Numbered from the stretch's first letter, positions 1 through 7,696 are shown. The stretch: DNA of 57,347 nt from Streptosporangiaceae bacterium (GCA_025964695.1 JAOPYK010000030.1:1-57347), one strand, 5' to 3'. The notes: generated by a model from the letters alone, not told the origin. Numbers and translations are program-made.

Positions 1-157
1 GGGGCAGCCGGAGCAGGAGATGGCCTGCGGTAACACAGGCCTGCCGCTCAGGAGCCGACACCTCACGGATCAGGCAGTTGAGCAACGTGTGAGCGGTGAC
101 GGTATCCGCCGTCCTAGTGGACACATCCGCCGCCACAGGGATCGTCGTCGGGGTCAT
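1..157 (-). CDS. IucA/IucC-family siderophore synthetase (N-terminal part only)
   Basis: Only the first 52 codons lie in the window; the gene runs off the left edge. Read on the minus strand from an ATG at 157, the protein contains TAHTLLNCLIREVS followed by a GHLLLRLP stretch. This resembles the opening segment of NRPS-independent siderophore (NIS) synthetases, which condense citrate-type acids with amines or amino-alcohols using ATP. A GGAG lies 9 nt before the ATG. The same frame also has an ATG at 235, but a TGA at 173-175 separates the two, so either translation starts at 157 or the 5' end is damaged. The family call rests on about 30 informative residues. It could be checked only with the adjoining sequence. 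Confidence 0.6.
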   Translation of the reverse strand, partial: MTPTTIPVAADVSTRTADTVTAHTLLNCLIREVSAPERQACVTAGHLLLRLP

Positions 158-231
158 ACCAGAGGGCTCCGTTCACTCGAAGCGGCGGCGGCGCACCGCC
201 GGCTGGTCGTCGCTCTGGAGGAAGGCCGCCG

Positions 232-429
232 TCATGTTCGAAGGGCGCCGGCCATGGGATTCTTGATCGGGATCCATTGCGCCCTGCCCGGATGGTCGGC
301 CAGCCGCATCGCCATCGTCGCCTTGAGCGGCAACGTCTCACCGAAGAAGGCGGCGGCATTGCCGTTGTCGGCCAGTTCGGCGGGCACCCGGGCACCTGAC
401 GGGTACAGAAATTCGTTCATGATTTTCAT
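232..429 (-). CDS. 65-residue protein of unknown function upstream of the siderophore synthetase
   Basis: The ATG at 429 is preceded by a strong GGGGGAG Shine-Dalgarno, which is why it is preferred to the longer reading from 522. The product starts MKIMNEFLYPSGARVPAEL and ends NPMAGALRT. It has no signal peptide, membrane segment or cysteine. Its TGA overlaps an ATG (ATGA at 235-232) that opens a 20-codon reading frame. That frame's TGA in turn overlaps a GTG, just ahead of the synthetase start at 157. The chain suggests translational coupling into the siderophore gene, but I recognise no family and the short frames may be decay products. Confidence 0.4.
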   Translation of the reverse strand: MKIMNEFLYPSGARVPAELADNGNAAAFFGETLPLKATMAMRLADHPGRAQWIPIKNPMAGALRT

Positions 430-804
430 ATCACTCCCCCGCTTGCATTTACTGCGTCTCGATCCGCCGACGAGGCCCAATGCGCCTCTGACCAGCAGCA
501 AAGGCGTCGCAGCCGCTTCCACAGTGGGTGGATCGGATCCTGCGGCCTCGACGTTACAAAGGGGCGGATTGGCTGCCGACTATCAGCAAGTCAGCGACAG
601 GTTAATTCTGACCACCCGGTTTCGCGCCCGTTCACAATCGAAGGAGACCGGTTTCTTGGTACGGACGACATAATGGATATGAATCGATTAACCTGCCAAT
701 AATTGGGCGTTCTCCGACATTCCCGGTTGCGATCATCGAGACGGGACGGGTGCGCAGGTCACGACCGCCGAAGCCGTGACCCGGATGCCCTATCGTCGGG
801 CGGC
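430..804. other. Intergenic region between divergent genes
   Basis: No convincing gene was found in these 375 bases. The region is somewhat more AT-rich than its flanks and must hold the promoters of the leftward small gene and of the rightward monooxygenase gene. It contains CAGGTTAAT at 598-606 and the inverted copy ATTAACCTG at 687-695. The spacing of about 80 bp is too wide for one dimer site, and neither copy is a good match to an IdeR/DmdR iron box. Confidence 0.4.
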
Positions 805-1104
805 ATGAGCAGAGTCGCACGGTACGCGAAGCTGGTCGCCCATCCGGGGCGCGGCCGGGAACTCGCCGGGTTCCTGCTGACGGCCGCGGCCGATCTGGCG
901 GACGAGCCCGGCTGTCAGCTCTACCTGGTCAACCACCAGGCAGGCGAACCCGACCTCATCTGGGTGACCGAGATCTGGCGCAGCCAGGCCGACCTCGACG
1001 CCTCGATCGAGCGGCTCCGGGGTAATGAGGACGTTGCGGCGGTGATGGCCTTGGTGCGGGAGTCGGAGATGGTGGAACTGGAGCTGCTCGGCGGAAAGGG
1101 CTGA
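805..1104 (+). CDS. Putative quinol monooxygenase (ABM domain)
   Basis: The 99-residue product starts MSRVARYAKLVAHPGRG and has the ferredoxin-like alpha/beta layout of the antibiotic biosynthesis monooxygenase family. A first strand is followed by a helix, and a mid-protein 'LIWVTEIWRSQADLDAS' element is typical of YgiN-like proteins. Such small homodimers act cofactor-free on quinols or polyketide aromatics; the substrate here is unknown. The start at 805 is chosen because it aligns with the family's N-terminus and follows a GGGCGG; the longer reading from 703 adds only Arg-rich low-quality sequence. It converges on the hydrolase gene, with a GC-only hairpin between. Confidence 0.75.
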   Translation: MSRVARYAKLVAHPGRGRELAGFLLTAAADLADEPGCQLYLVNHQAGEPDLIWVTEIWRSQADLDASIERLRGNEDVAAVMALVRESEMVELELLGGKG

Positions 1105-1133
1105 GTCTCCCAGCCCGCGCCCGCCCGGTCCGG

Positions 1134-1156
1134 CCGGGCCGGGCCGGCCGGCCCGG
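1134..1156. terminator. GC-only hairpin between convergent genes
   Basis: CCGGGCCGG at 1134-1142 and CCGGCCCGG at 1148-1156 form a 9-bp stem with a 5-nt loop, abutting the stop codon of the hydrolase gene. No U-run follows, as is usual in high-GC actinobacteria. It could act in both directions. Confidence 0.45.
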
Positions 1157-2902
1157 TCAGTGACCGGTGGCAAACCGGACGAGGTTGGCGGACACCGGTT
1201 CCGGCTTGCCATCGTTCTGGGTCGCCGCGGCGGTCAGCACGTCGATGTGGTGGTAGCCGGAGACGATCACCAGAGTCCCGACGGTGGGGGCGCTGCTCAG
1301 GGGGACGCCTGATCCACCACGAAGGGTCAGTACGGGCCGGGCGGCGATGCCACCGGTATGGACGGCGTACTTCTTGATCTCGGCCGAGTCGGAGAGATAG
1401 AGGTCGGTGACCATCTTGGTGGGGAAGTACCACTCGGTGAAGTCCAGGGGCGCTTCCGACATGCTGCGGGCCAGCTCGGCGATGTCGGTGACCTCCTTGG
1501 CCCGGGTGGTGAACAGCGTGCCGTCGCTGGAGCGGTACCCCGGGTCGGCAGCGGTGCCGATCTGATCGTAGGTGAGCCAGCCGTAGAGGGGTCCGGTGCC
1601 GGGGGTGGATCCCACATTGACGGGGATGGCCTGCTTGTCCTTTCCGAAGGCGGTCGCCAGGAACGGCAGCGACGGGTTGTTCACCAGGTCGCTCGGCAAC
1701 GGGAAGGTCTTGTCGGCGACCGTTCCGCCGTTGACGAAGCCGACACTGGTCTCCAGGAACGCCAGCGGCTGGGAGTTGTTGTCCAGCAGGGCGCCGAGCA
1801 CCGCGTTGCCGGTCAGCCGGAAGTCGCGGGCTCCCGGCCTGCCGCTGACGAAGTTCGGGTAGTCCCGGGAGAACAGCAGCCGCAGCGTCGCGTCGATGTT
1901 CGGGTTGGACGGGGTGTCGCGCACCAGGTCCGACTCCGCGGTCGGGGCGAGGCGGGCGCCCAGCCCGGCGATGCCGAGCAGGTTCATCGTTTCGGGGTTG
2001 ATGAGGACCGGTGCCGCGACGATCCGTGTGAGCCGTCCGCTCTTCAACTCGGCGTTCACCCACGCGGCGCTGCTGTCGGCGGAGGGCAGTATGCCGGACG
2101 GAATGGTAGAGCCCAGGCCCGGTGCGCTCGCCGCGATGGCGGAGTCGAGCGCGAAGTATCCGGCGCACTGGTTGTAGCCTGCGTCGGCGGTGGTGGCCGG
2201 GTCGCCGTCGAAGTCCCACTCGGCGAAGTAGCCGGTCAGGAAGCCGCCGAGGGAGTGCCCGCCGCAGAACACCTTCTGGCGTCGGAAGGATGCGCTGGGA
2301 AGTTCGTACCTCATGACGTCGTACTCGTCGGTCAACGTCTGGGCCAGCCCCAGGTGCGCCACCCAGGGCAGCTGGTCGCTGGTCTGGTATCCGGCGAAGG
2401 TCCGGCCGTTGATCTTCTTGTGCCGGTAGTAGTAGTCGACCGCGGTGTGCAGGCTCTTCGCCGCGAGGCCGGCCTGGTCACCGGTGTGATCCTCCAGGCA
2501 GTTCGACCGCCGGTCCAGTGCCCAGAACTCGAAGTGCAGGCCCTTCTTCGCGGCGGCGGCCACGGTGTTGCGGGCGACGCTGTCGAAGGCCCCCGCGCCC
2601 TCGAAGATGCCCGGCTGGGCGATGAGGATCCGGTCCGCCTTGGTGCGGTCGGCCGGCCCGTTCCGATCCCGCCAACGCAGGTACGACAGACGGTCGCAGG
2701 CCGCGGGGTGGGGGCCCACCGAGGACGGCAGGGGGATGCGCAGGGACACCATCGACTCGGCCACGCCGGTGACCGGTGAACTCGAGACGACGGGCGTCTC
2801 CACCCGCTGAGCGTCCACGGCCTGGGCCGGTGTCAGCACCGCCGCCGGCACTGCCGTCGGCGCGGCGAGCATCGCCAGCGCGATCAACCTGGAGAGCCGC
2901 AT
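1157..2902 (-). CDS. Secreted alpha/beta hydrolase
   Basis: The 581-residue protein begins with a Sec signal peptide (MRLSRLIALAMLAAPTAVPA, cleavage near residue 28), so it should be exported. The nucleophile elbow is CGGHSLGG with Ser217, and a late YHHIDV (about residue 550) offers the catalytic histidine. The fold is a lipase/esterase-type alpha/beta hydrolase; the substrate cannot be read from the sequence. The ATG at 2902 is preceded by AAGGACGATCGGG, and the longer open frame upstream lacks a signal peptide. The gene is divergent from a TetR gene, with a palindromic operator in the 89-bp gap, so induction by that repressor's ligand is likely. Confidence 0.8.
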   Translation of the reverse strand: MRLSRLIALAMLAAPTAVPAAVLTPAQAVDAQRVETPVVSSSPVTGVAESMVSLRIPLPSSVGPHPAACDRLSYLRWRDRNGPADRTKADRILIAQPGIFEGAGAFDSVARNTVAAAAKKGLHFEFWALDRRSNCLEDHTGDQAGLAAKSLHTAVDYYYRHKKINGRTFAGYQTSDQLPWVAHLGLAQTLTDEYDVMRYELPSASFRRQKVFCGGHSLGGFLTGYFAEWDFDGDPATTADAGYNQCAGYFALDSAIAASAPGLGSTIPSGILPSADSSAAWVNAELKSGRLTRIVAAPVLINPETMNLLGIAGLGARLAPTAESDLVRDTPSNPNIDATLRLLFSRDYPNFVSGRPGARDFRLTGNAVLGALLDNNSQPLAFLETSVGFVNGGTVADKTFPLPSDLVNNPSLPFLATAFGKDKQAIPVNVGSTPGTGPLYGWLTYDQIGTAADPGYRSSDGTLFTTRAKEVTDIAELARSMSEAPLDFTEWYFPTKMVTDLYLSDSAEIKKYAVHTGGIAARPVLTLRGGSGVPLSSAPTVGTLVIVSGYHHIDVLTAAATQNDGKPEPVSANLVRFATGH

Positions 2903-2924
2903 CCCGATCGTCCTTCCGTCCTCA

Positions 2925-2944
2925 GCTTTACTCGCCGGTAAAGC
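2925..2944. promoter_or_regulatory. Probable TetR operator between hydrolase and regulator
   Basis: A 20-bp inverted repeat, GCTTTAC-N6-GTAAAGC, lies 23 bp upstream of the hydrolase start. A further half-site, GGTAAAG, occurs at 2981-2987, just upstream of the TetR start. The symmetry and location match autoregulated TetR/target pairs. Confidence 0.65.
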
Positions 2945-2991
2945 AAGCAGGCCGAAAGAGTAAGGCGAGCGGCCCATTAAGGTAAAGACCC

Positions 2992-3651
2992 ATGGGGGAA
3001 GAAGCTGTCCGGAGCCGGCCGAGCGGCAGGCGTAGCCCCGCCGCCCGGCCCACCGACGACCACCTGCTGGACGCCGCTCGCGCGGTGTTCGCCGAGCACG
3101 GTTTCCGGCAGGCCACGATGGAGGCGATCGCAAGGCGGGCGAACTCCACCAAGCCCACCCTCTACGCCCACTTCGGCGACAAGGACGCTCTCTACCGGGC
3201 GGCAATCTCCCGGGAGGCCGCCGCCCTCCGGCAATGGGTGACGACCGCGTACCAGGCCGCCACCACCCTGCCCGTCGACCAGCAGGTGCATGTCTACGTG
3301 ATGGCGCTGTTCAACTACGCCACCGCCCAGCCCGACAGCTTCCGCATGCTCTTCGACTCACAGGCGACCGGCGACGCCGCACTGATCCGCCGGGATCTGG
3401 TCGACACCATCACCGAACGCGTCGCGGAACAGATCCGCCGCTACCTCACCGATCACGACCATCGCCCGGGCCCCAGCTCCGACCTGCTGGCCGCCATGAT
3501 GGTCGGCATCGTCGGCAAGGCCGCCGAGTACACCCTGCGACTGGACGATCTCGACCCGCTGACCGCCGGCGAGCTCGCCACCCGCTTCATCATGGCCGCG
3601 TTGAACAATCTCGATCCAGGGCTGCTCGACATGATCGACCGTCCGAAGTGA
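2992..3651 (+). CDS. TetR/AcrR-family transcriptional regulator
   Basis: 219 residues. The N-terminal helix-turn-helix spans roughly residues 20-65 (LLDAARAVFAEHGFRQATM, then TLYAHFGDKDALYRA), the classic TetR signature. The remainder is the all-helical ligand-binding and dimerisation domain. It is divergent from the secreted hydrolase, and the palindrome between them is its most likely binding site. It probably represses both the hydrolase and itself. The ligand is unknown. Confidence 0.85.
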   Translation: MGEEAVRSRPSGRRSPAARPTDDHLLDAARAVFAEHGFRQATMEAIARRANSTKPTLYAHFGDKDALYRAAISREAAALRQWVTTAYQAATTLPVDQQVHVYVMALFNYATAQPDSFRMLFDSQATGDAALIRRDLVDTITERVAEQIRRYLTDHDHRPGPSSDLLAAMMVGIVGKAAEYTLRLDDLDPLTAGELATRFIMAALNNLDPGLLDMIDRPK

Positions 3652-3714
3652 TCAATGTAGAGGTCTCTGACCTGCGAGGATCGCCTCGGCGACCGCACGC
3701 GACGTGCCGCTGAT

Positions 3715-3743
3715 GTGACGTTGCGCTAGACCTGTGCTACAGT
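3715..3743 (+). promoter_or_regulatory. Candidate csp promoter
   Basis: GTGACG at 3715-3720 and TACAGT at 3738-3743 are 17 bp apart, matching a housekeeping-type -35/-10 pair. Transcription from here would give a 5' leader of roughly 150 nt ahead of the csp start. Confidence 0.35.
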
Positions 3744-3780
3744 GATGTCAGTTGCAGTTGTGGTTCCCATATACTTTGTG

Positions 3781-3820
3781 TGCGCCTGCTGGTTACCAAC
3801 CTCGGGCGCATTTTTGTTTT
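3781..3820 (+). promoter_or_regulatory. Hairpin plus U-run in the csp leader (candidate attenuator)
   Basis: TGCGCC (3781-3786) pairs with GGCGCA (3805-3810), and inside it GGTT (3791-3794) pairs with AACC (3798-3801). The hairpin is followed directly by TTTTTGTTTT (3811-3820). This is the form of an intrinsic terminator, rare in DNA this GC-rich. It sits about 80 nt before the csp start codon, inside the leader. A second small stem, TCCGG-N5-CCGGA, follows at once. Confidence 0.55.
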
Positions 3821-3902
3821 CCGGAGTTTCCGGATGGGGTCATAAAGGCGACGCGGGGCTCGCGAAGTGCGAGCTCCCGAACTGCCCCTGAAGGAGATAG
3901 AC

Positions 3903-4106
3903 ATGGCTACTGGCACCGTGAAGTGGTTCAACGGCGAAAAGGGCTTCGGCTTCATCGAGCAGGACGGCGGCGGCGCCGACGTCTTCGCTCACTACTCCAA
4001 CATCCAGGCCCAGGGCTTCCGTGAGCTTCAGGAAGGCCAGAAGGTCCAGTTCGACGTCACGCAGGGCCAGAAGGGCCCGCAGGCCGAGAACATCGTCATC
4101 GTCTGA
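3903..4106 (+). CDS. cspA: Cold-shock protein, CspA family
   Basis: This 67-residue protein is a single cold-shock domain. It carries both RNA-binding motifs, KGFGFIEQD (RNP1) and VFAHYS (RNP2), and the usual opening [15 protein letters not shown]. CspA proteins bind single-stranded RNA and DNA, melt structure in mRNA and can prevent transcription termination. AAGGAG lies 8 nt before the ATG. The long structured leader suggests post-transcriptional control, as known for cold-shock mRNAs. It has its own promoter and terminator and lies upstream of a DEAD-box helicase gene, another cold-adaptation function. Confidence 0.95.
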   Translation: MATGTVKWFNGEKGFGFIEQDGGGADVFAHYSNIQAQGFRELQEGQKVQFDVTQGQKGPQAENIVIV

Positions 4107-4129
4107 CGATCGGATAGCAGCACGTGACA

Positions 4130-4157
4130 GGGGCCCGCACCTGAGGGTGCGGGCCCC
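4130..4157 (+). terminator. csp terminator
   Basis: A perfect 12-bp stem, GGGGCCCGCACC (4130-4141) with GGTGCGGGCCCC (4146-4157), has a TGAG loop. It starts 23 nt after the csp stop codon. Confidence 0.85.
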
Positions 4158-4463
4158 CGTTGCCTGCCCCGTGGAGCATCGCCGACAACGGCGGGTGATC
4201 CACAGTCGGCTGTGACCGGCACACGCACCACCACCGTACGGCCGGCGCCGACCCGCATCGCGGGTCCGGAACAGATGCCGCTGCGGTTTCCAGTACGGTC
4301 CGGCCTTCCGCTGCCGCTCTTCGGCAGGCGCCGACCGTTTCGAAGCTTCGCGCTACAGAGCTGCTGTGCTTCGTTCACTTTTTGGCTCGATCTTGCGATT
4401 TCTTCGTGCGGCAGTGCACACCGGAGTCTTCCTCGATACGCGCCTCCCCGAGGAAGGTTCTGC
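4158..4463 (+). promoter_or_regulatory. Long leader of the DEAD-box helicase gene with an SD-sequestering hairpin
   Basis: About 300 nt lie between the csp terminator and the helicase start. Just before the start, CTTCCTCG (4428-4435) is perfectly complementary to CGAGGAAG (4449-4456), with a 13-nt loop. The second arm contains most of the gene's only Shine-Dalgarno (AGGAAGG, 4451-4457). In the folded form ribosome access would be blocked. The upstream part also has a T-rich patch (CACTTTTTGG near 4380). No independent gene is supported here. Confidence 0.5.
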
Positions 4464-5912
4464 ATGATCCGCTCGTCCCGCCCGACTCACCATCGTTCGT
4501 CCTCCCGCTCGCGCTCCAGCGCCCCGCGCCGCTCATCCGCGCCGCTGACGGGCGAGTTCGCGATGCCGATCAGCACCACGCCCGCGCTGCCCCCGGCGGA
4601 GTCCTTCGCCGCGCTGGACATGCCGGCCGCCCTGCTGCAGACGCTGACCCGTCAGGGGGTCACCGAACCGTTCCCGATCCAGGCGGCCACCCTGCCCAAC
4701 GCGCTGCACGGTCGTGACGTCCTCGGCCGAGGCCGTACCGGCTCCGGCAAGACCCTGGCTTTCGGCCTGGCCCTGCTCGCCCGCACCGCGGGTCGCCGGG
4801 CCGAGCCCCGGCAGCCGCTGGCCCTGGTGCTCGTCCCCACCCGTGAGCTGGCCCAGCAGGTCACCGATGCCCTCACCCCGTACGCGGACTCGGTCAACCT
4901 GCGGCTGACCACCGTGGTCGGCGGTATGTCGATCGGCCGTCAGGCCGCTCAGCTCCGCCGTGGCGCGGAGGTGGTCGTCGCCACTCCGGGACGGCTCGCC
5001 GACCTGATCAACCGCGGCGACTGCCGGCTGGACCAGGTGAGCATCACCGTCCTGGACGAGGCCGACCAGATGGCCGACATGGGCTTCCTGCCCCAGGTCA
5101 CCGTGCTGCTCGATCAGGTCATCGCCGGTGGCCAGCGGATGCTGTTCTCGGCGACCCTAGACCGCAACGTCGACCGGTTGGTCCGCCGTTTCCTCAACGA
5201 CCCGGTCACCCACTCGGTGGACCCGTCGCAGGGCACGGTCACCACCATGGAGCATCACCTGCTGCACGTCTCGGACGGCGACAAGCAGGCCGCCGCGACC
5301 AACATCGCCGCCCGCGAAGGCCGGGTGCTGATGTTCGTCGGCATGAAGCACGCCGCCGATCGCCTGACTCGCAGCCTGCTGGCCAGCGGCGTACGGGCGG
5401 CGGCACTGCACGGTGGCAAGTCCCAGCCGCAGCGCACCCGTACCCTCGAGCAGTTCCGCACCGGAGACGTCACCGTGCTGGTCGCCACCAACGTCGCCGC
5501 GCGCGGAATTCACGTGGACAACCTCGACCTGGTCGTCAACGTGGACCCGCCCACGGACCACAAGGACTACCTGCACCGCGGCGGCCGTACGGCTCGCGCC
5601 GGCGAGTCCGGCACCGTCGTCACCCTGGTGACGCCGAGCCAGCGCCGCGAGATGGAACGCATGATGGTCACCGCCGGTATCACCGCGAACAGTGCCCGGG
5701 TGCACTCCAGCGACGCCGAGCTCACCCGGATCACCGGTGCCCGCCTGCCCTCCGGCATTCCGGTCACCGTCGCTCCGGTGGCCGAACGTCCGCAGTCCCG
5801 CAACGGCGGCTCGAACGGCCGGGCCCGGGGCCGCTCACCGCAGCCTCGCCGCGGTGGCACCTCGCGTGGGCGCTATTCCGACAACGGACCGCGCCGCGCC
5901 GCGAGCGCGTAA
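4464..5912 (+). CDS. DEAD-box ATP-dependent RNA helicase
   Basis: 482 residues with all helicase motifs. These are a Q-motif region (FPIQAATLP), Walker A (GRGRTGSGKT), PTRELAQQ, TPGRL, DEAD in VLDEADQM, SAT in LFSATLD, the RecA2 motif LVATNVAARGIHVDN, and HRGGRTARAG. A basic Arg/Gly/Ser-rich tail follows (from about residue 445) and probably binds RNA. The protein unwinds short RNA duplexes using ATP, acting in ribosome assembly or mRNA turnover, and such genes are often cold-induced. The start at 4464 is chosen because of AGGAAGG upstream; the open frame extends back to 4212 but has no homology-like content. It lies downstream of cspA. Confidence 0.92.
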   Translation: MIRSSRPTHHRSSSRSRSSAPRRSSAPLTGEFAMPISTTPALPPAESFAALDMPAALLQTLTRQGVTEPFPIQAATLPNALHGRDVLGRGRTGSGKTLAFGLALLARTAGRRAEPRQPLALVLVPTRELAQQVTDALTPYADSVNLRLTTVVGGMSIGRQAAQLRRGAEVVVATPGRLADLINRGDCRLDQVSITVLDEADQMADMGFLPQVTVLLDQVIAGGQRMLFSATLDRNVDRLVRRFLNDPVTHSVDPSQGTVTTMEHHLLHVSDGDKQAAATNIAAREGRVLMFVGMKHAADRLTRSLLASGVRAAALHGGKSQPQRTRTLEQFRTGDVTVLVATNVAARGIHVDNLDLVVNVDPPTDHKDYLHRGGRTARAGESGTVVTLVTPSQRREMERMMVTAGITANSARVHSSDAELTRITGARLPSGIPVTVAPVAERPQSRNGGSNGRARGRSPQPRRGGTSRGRYSDNGPRRAASA

Positions 5913-5922
5913 GACACACCAG

Positions 5923-5961
5923 ATCACCGAGGCCCGGCCACGATGGCCGGGCCTCGGTGAT
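5923..5961 (+). terminator. Helicase gene terminator
   Basis: An 18-bp stem runs from ATCACCGAGGCCCGGCCA (5923-5940) to its complement (5944-5961) with a 3-nt loop. It starts 10 nt after the helicase stop. Confidence 0.85.
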
Positions 5962-6015
5962 TGTGGTACCTGAAAGCGGGCAGTACAGCCGCATTGACGA
6001 GTCCCTGATACGGCG

Positions 6016-7170
6016 GTGAAAGTGCCGGAAGACGACGCACCACGGGTACCACGGCTGCTTGCCACGCTGGCGGCGTGGAGCTGGCGGCTCATCGTGGTGG
6101 GCATCCTGATCTACGGGCTGATGCAGATCATCAGCCGGCTCTTCTTCGTCGCCCTGCCGGTCGCGCTGGCCCTGCTGCTCTGCGCGTTGCTGATGCCGCT
6201 GACCGACCGGCTGCGCCGCTGGGGACTACCGTCGCTGGCCGCCACCTGGCTGACGATGCTGCTCGCGCTGGGCGTGGTCGCCGGAGTGGGGACGCTGGTC
6301 GGGGTGCGCGCCAACGCCGAGTTCCCCAAACTGGTGACCGAGCTGAGGCACACGGGCCAGCAGATCCAGACCTGGCTGGTCAACGGGCCGTTCCATCTCA
6401 AGCAGGCCCAGCTCGAGACCGCGATCGACAAGGTGCTGTCGAACGTGCAGCAGCAGCGCGGCAAGCTGATCACCACCGTGCTCAGCGCGACCGCGACCGT
6501 CGGCGAGATCGCCGCCGGTCTGATCCTCATGCTGTTCGTGACGTTCTTCCTGCTCAAGGACGGGCCCCAGATCTGGTCCTGGCTGATCAGCGGTAGCGGC
6601 CGGTACCGCGATCGGCTGCACCGCGCCGGGAGCGCGGGTTGGGTGACCCTGTCGCACTACGTCCACGGCACCGTGATCGTCGCCGCCATTCACGGGGTGA
6701 TCATCGCCATCGTGCTGACCGTGATGGGCGTCCCGCTCGTCGCACCCCTCGCCGTACTGATCTTCTTCGCCAGTTTCATCCCGCTCGTCGGGATCCTGTT
6801 CGCCGGAGCGGTGGCCCTCGCGGTGGTGCTGAGCGCCAAGGGGATCTTTGCCGGGCTGATCTTCCTGGGCATCCTCATCATCGAGCACCAACTGGAAAGC
6901 CATGTGCTGCAGCCACTGGTCATCGGACGCCGGCTGCACTTCCACCCGCTGGCGATCATCGTCATCCTGGCCGTGGGCGGCATCGTCGGCGGCATCCCGG
7001 GCGCGGCCCTCTCGGTCCCGGTCGCCGCGGTCATCTTCCGCGCGTGGCCCCACCTGAGCGGTTCGGCCGATCCGCCTCTGCCGGGGCCGGAGTCGTCACC
7101 CGGTCTCGCTCCCAGGCCGGACGGACCGCCGGAAGCCGAGCCGGATGGGGCGGAACCCCAAAGAGCCTGA
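6016..7170 (+). CDS. AI-2E-family transporter / PerM-like permease
   Basis: A 384-residue integral membrane protein with about seven to eight hydrophobic segments, in the PerM/TqsA (AI-2E transporter) layout. A pair of helices comes first (residues 20-60), then a central soluble helical region (about 95-150), then a block of helices. The end of the family core is visible as HVLQPLVIGRRLHFHPL. Members export signals or act as ion/metabolite antiporters; the substrate here is unknown. A Pro/Glu-rich cytoplasmic tail (residues 345-384) follows. It starts with GTG and has no strong Shine-Dalgarno. It is convergent with the Lys/Ala-rich protein gene. Confidence 0.8.
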   Translation: MKVPEDDAPRVPRLLATLAAWSWRLIVVGILIYGLMQIISRLFFVALPVALALLLCALLMPLTDRLRRWGLPSLAATWLTMLLALGVVAGVGTLVGVRANAEFPKLVTELRHTGQQIQTWLVNGPFHLKQAQLETAIDKVLSNVQQQRGKLITTVLSATATVGEIAAGLILMLFVTFFLLKDGPQIWSWLISGSGRYRDRLHRAGSAGWVTLSHYVHGTVIVAAIHGVIIAIVLTVMGVPLVAPLAVLIFFASFIPLVGILFAGAVALAVVLSAKGIFAGLIFLGILIIEHQLESHVLQPLVIGRRLHFHPLAIIVILAVGGIVGGIPGAALSVPVAAVIFRAWPHLSGSADPPLPGPESSPGLAPRPDGPPEAEPDGAEPQRA

Positions 7171-7191
7171 CCCAGAAAGCCTGAACAACGG

Positions 7192-7224
7192 CGACGCCCC
7201 GGGCGCTGATGGCTCGGGGCGTCG
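7192..7224. terminator. Bidirectional terminator
   Basis: CGACGCCCCG (7192-7201) and CGGGGCGTCG (7215-7224) form a 10-bp stem between the convergent permease and Lys/Ala-rich protein genes. Confidence 0.7.
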
Positions 7225-7240
7225 TCAGGGTCCGCGGCGC

Positions 7241-7696
7241 TCAGTGCAGGGACTTCGCCCTGTTCTTGGCGTTGGCGACCTTCTGCTTGGCGACGGCCTT
7301 GGCCATCTTGGCCTTGGCCTTCGCCACCTTGGCCTGGGACCTGGCCTGGCCGCGGGTGGCCTTCACCTGGGTCCTGGTCTGCCGCACCGCCTTCTCCCAC
7401 GGGCCGGCGTTCTTGCGGCTACGGCGACGCCAGGCCCATACCGCGAAGCCCAGCGCGGCCAGCCCGACGGCCCCGGCCCCGGACCGTCGCGCCACCGGCT
7501 TGGCCTCGTCCGAGGTCACGGCATCGTGAGCCTTGCCCGCGAGTTCGCCGGCCTTGTTCTTGGCCGCCTGCCCCGCTTCCCCGGCCTTCTCCTTCACCGC
7601 GTTCGCGGCATGCCCGATCTGCTCTGTCTTGCCGTTGACCTTGCGGGATGACGCCGCATCCGTGTCACCCACCGGCATTGGATCATTGGCGGTCAT
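7241..7696 (-). CDS. Ala/Lys-rich single-pass membrane protein
   Basis: 151 residues in three parts. An N-terminal helix-forming stretch (about residues 15-65) repeats AANAVKEKAGEAGQAAKNKAGE-type units. One hydrophobic segment (about 72-90, GAGAVGLAALGFAVWAW) is followed by a strongly basic tail of Ala-Lys repeats (KAKAKMAKAVAKQK). The tail resembles histone-H1-like DNA or polyanion binding segments and should stay in the cytoplasm by the positive-inside rule. Start chosen at 7696, where GAAGGAGCACACCG precedes the ATG. I recognise no named family; CsbD-like stress proteins share only the first part's composition. Confidence 0.65.
   Translation of the reverse strand: MTANDPMPVGDTDAASSRKVNGKTEQIGHAANAVKEKAGEAGQAAKNKAGELAGKAHDAVTSDEAKPVARRSGAGAVGLAALGFAVWAWRRRSRKNAGPWEKAVRQTRTQVKATRGQARSQAKVAKAKAKMAKAVAKQKVANAKNRAKSLH

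Noticed and set aside
598-695. Inverted CAGGTTAAT copies as an iron-regulator box near the siderophore gene
   Set aside because: Arms are about 80 bp apart and do not fit the IdeR/DmdR consensus of a contiguous 19-bp palindrome.
1358-2779. 473-codon open frame on the plus strand
   Set aside because: It is the antisense shadow of the secreted hydrolase gene and reads as Gly/Val/Arg-rich low-complexity sequence with no domain.
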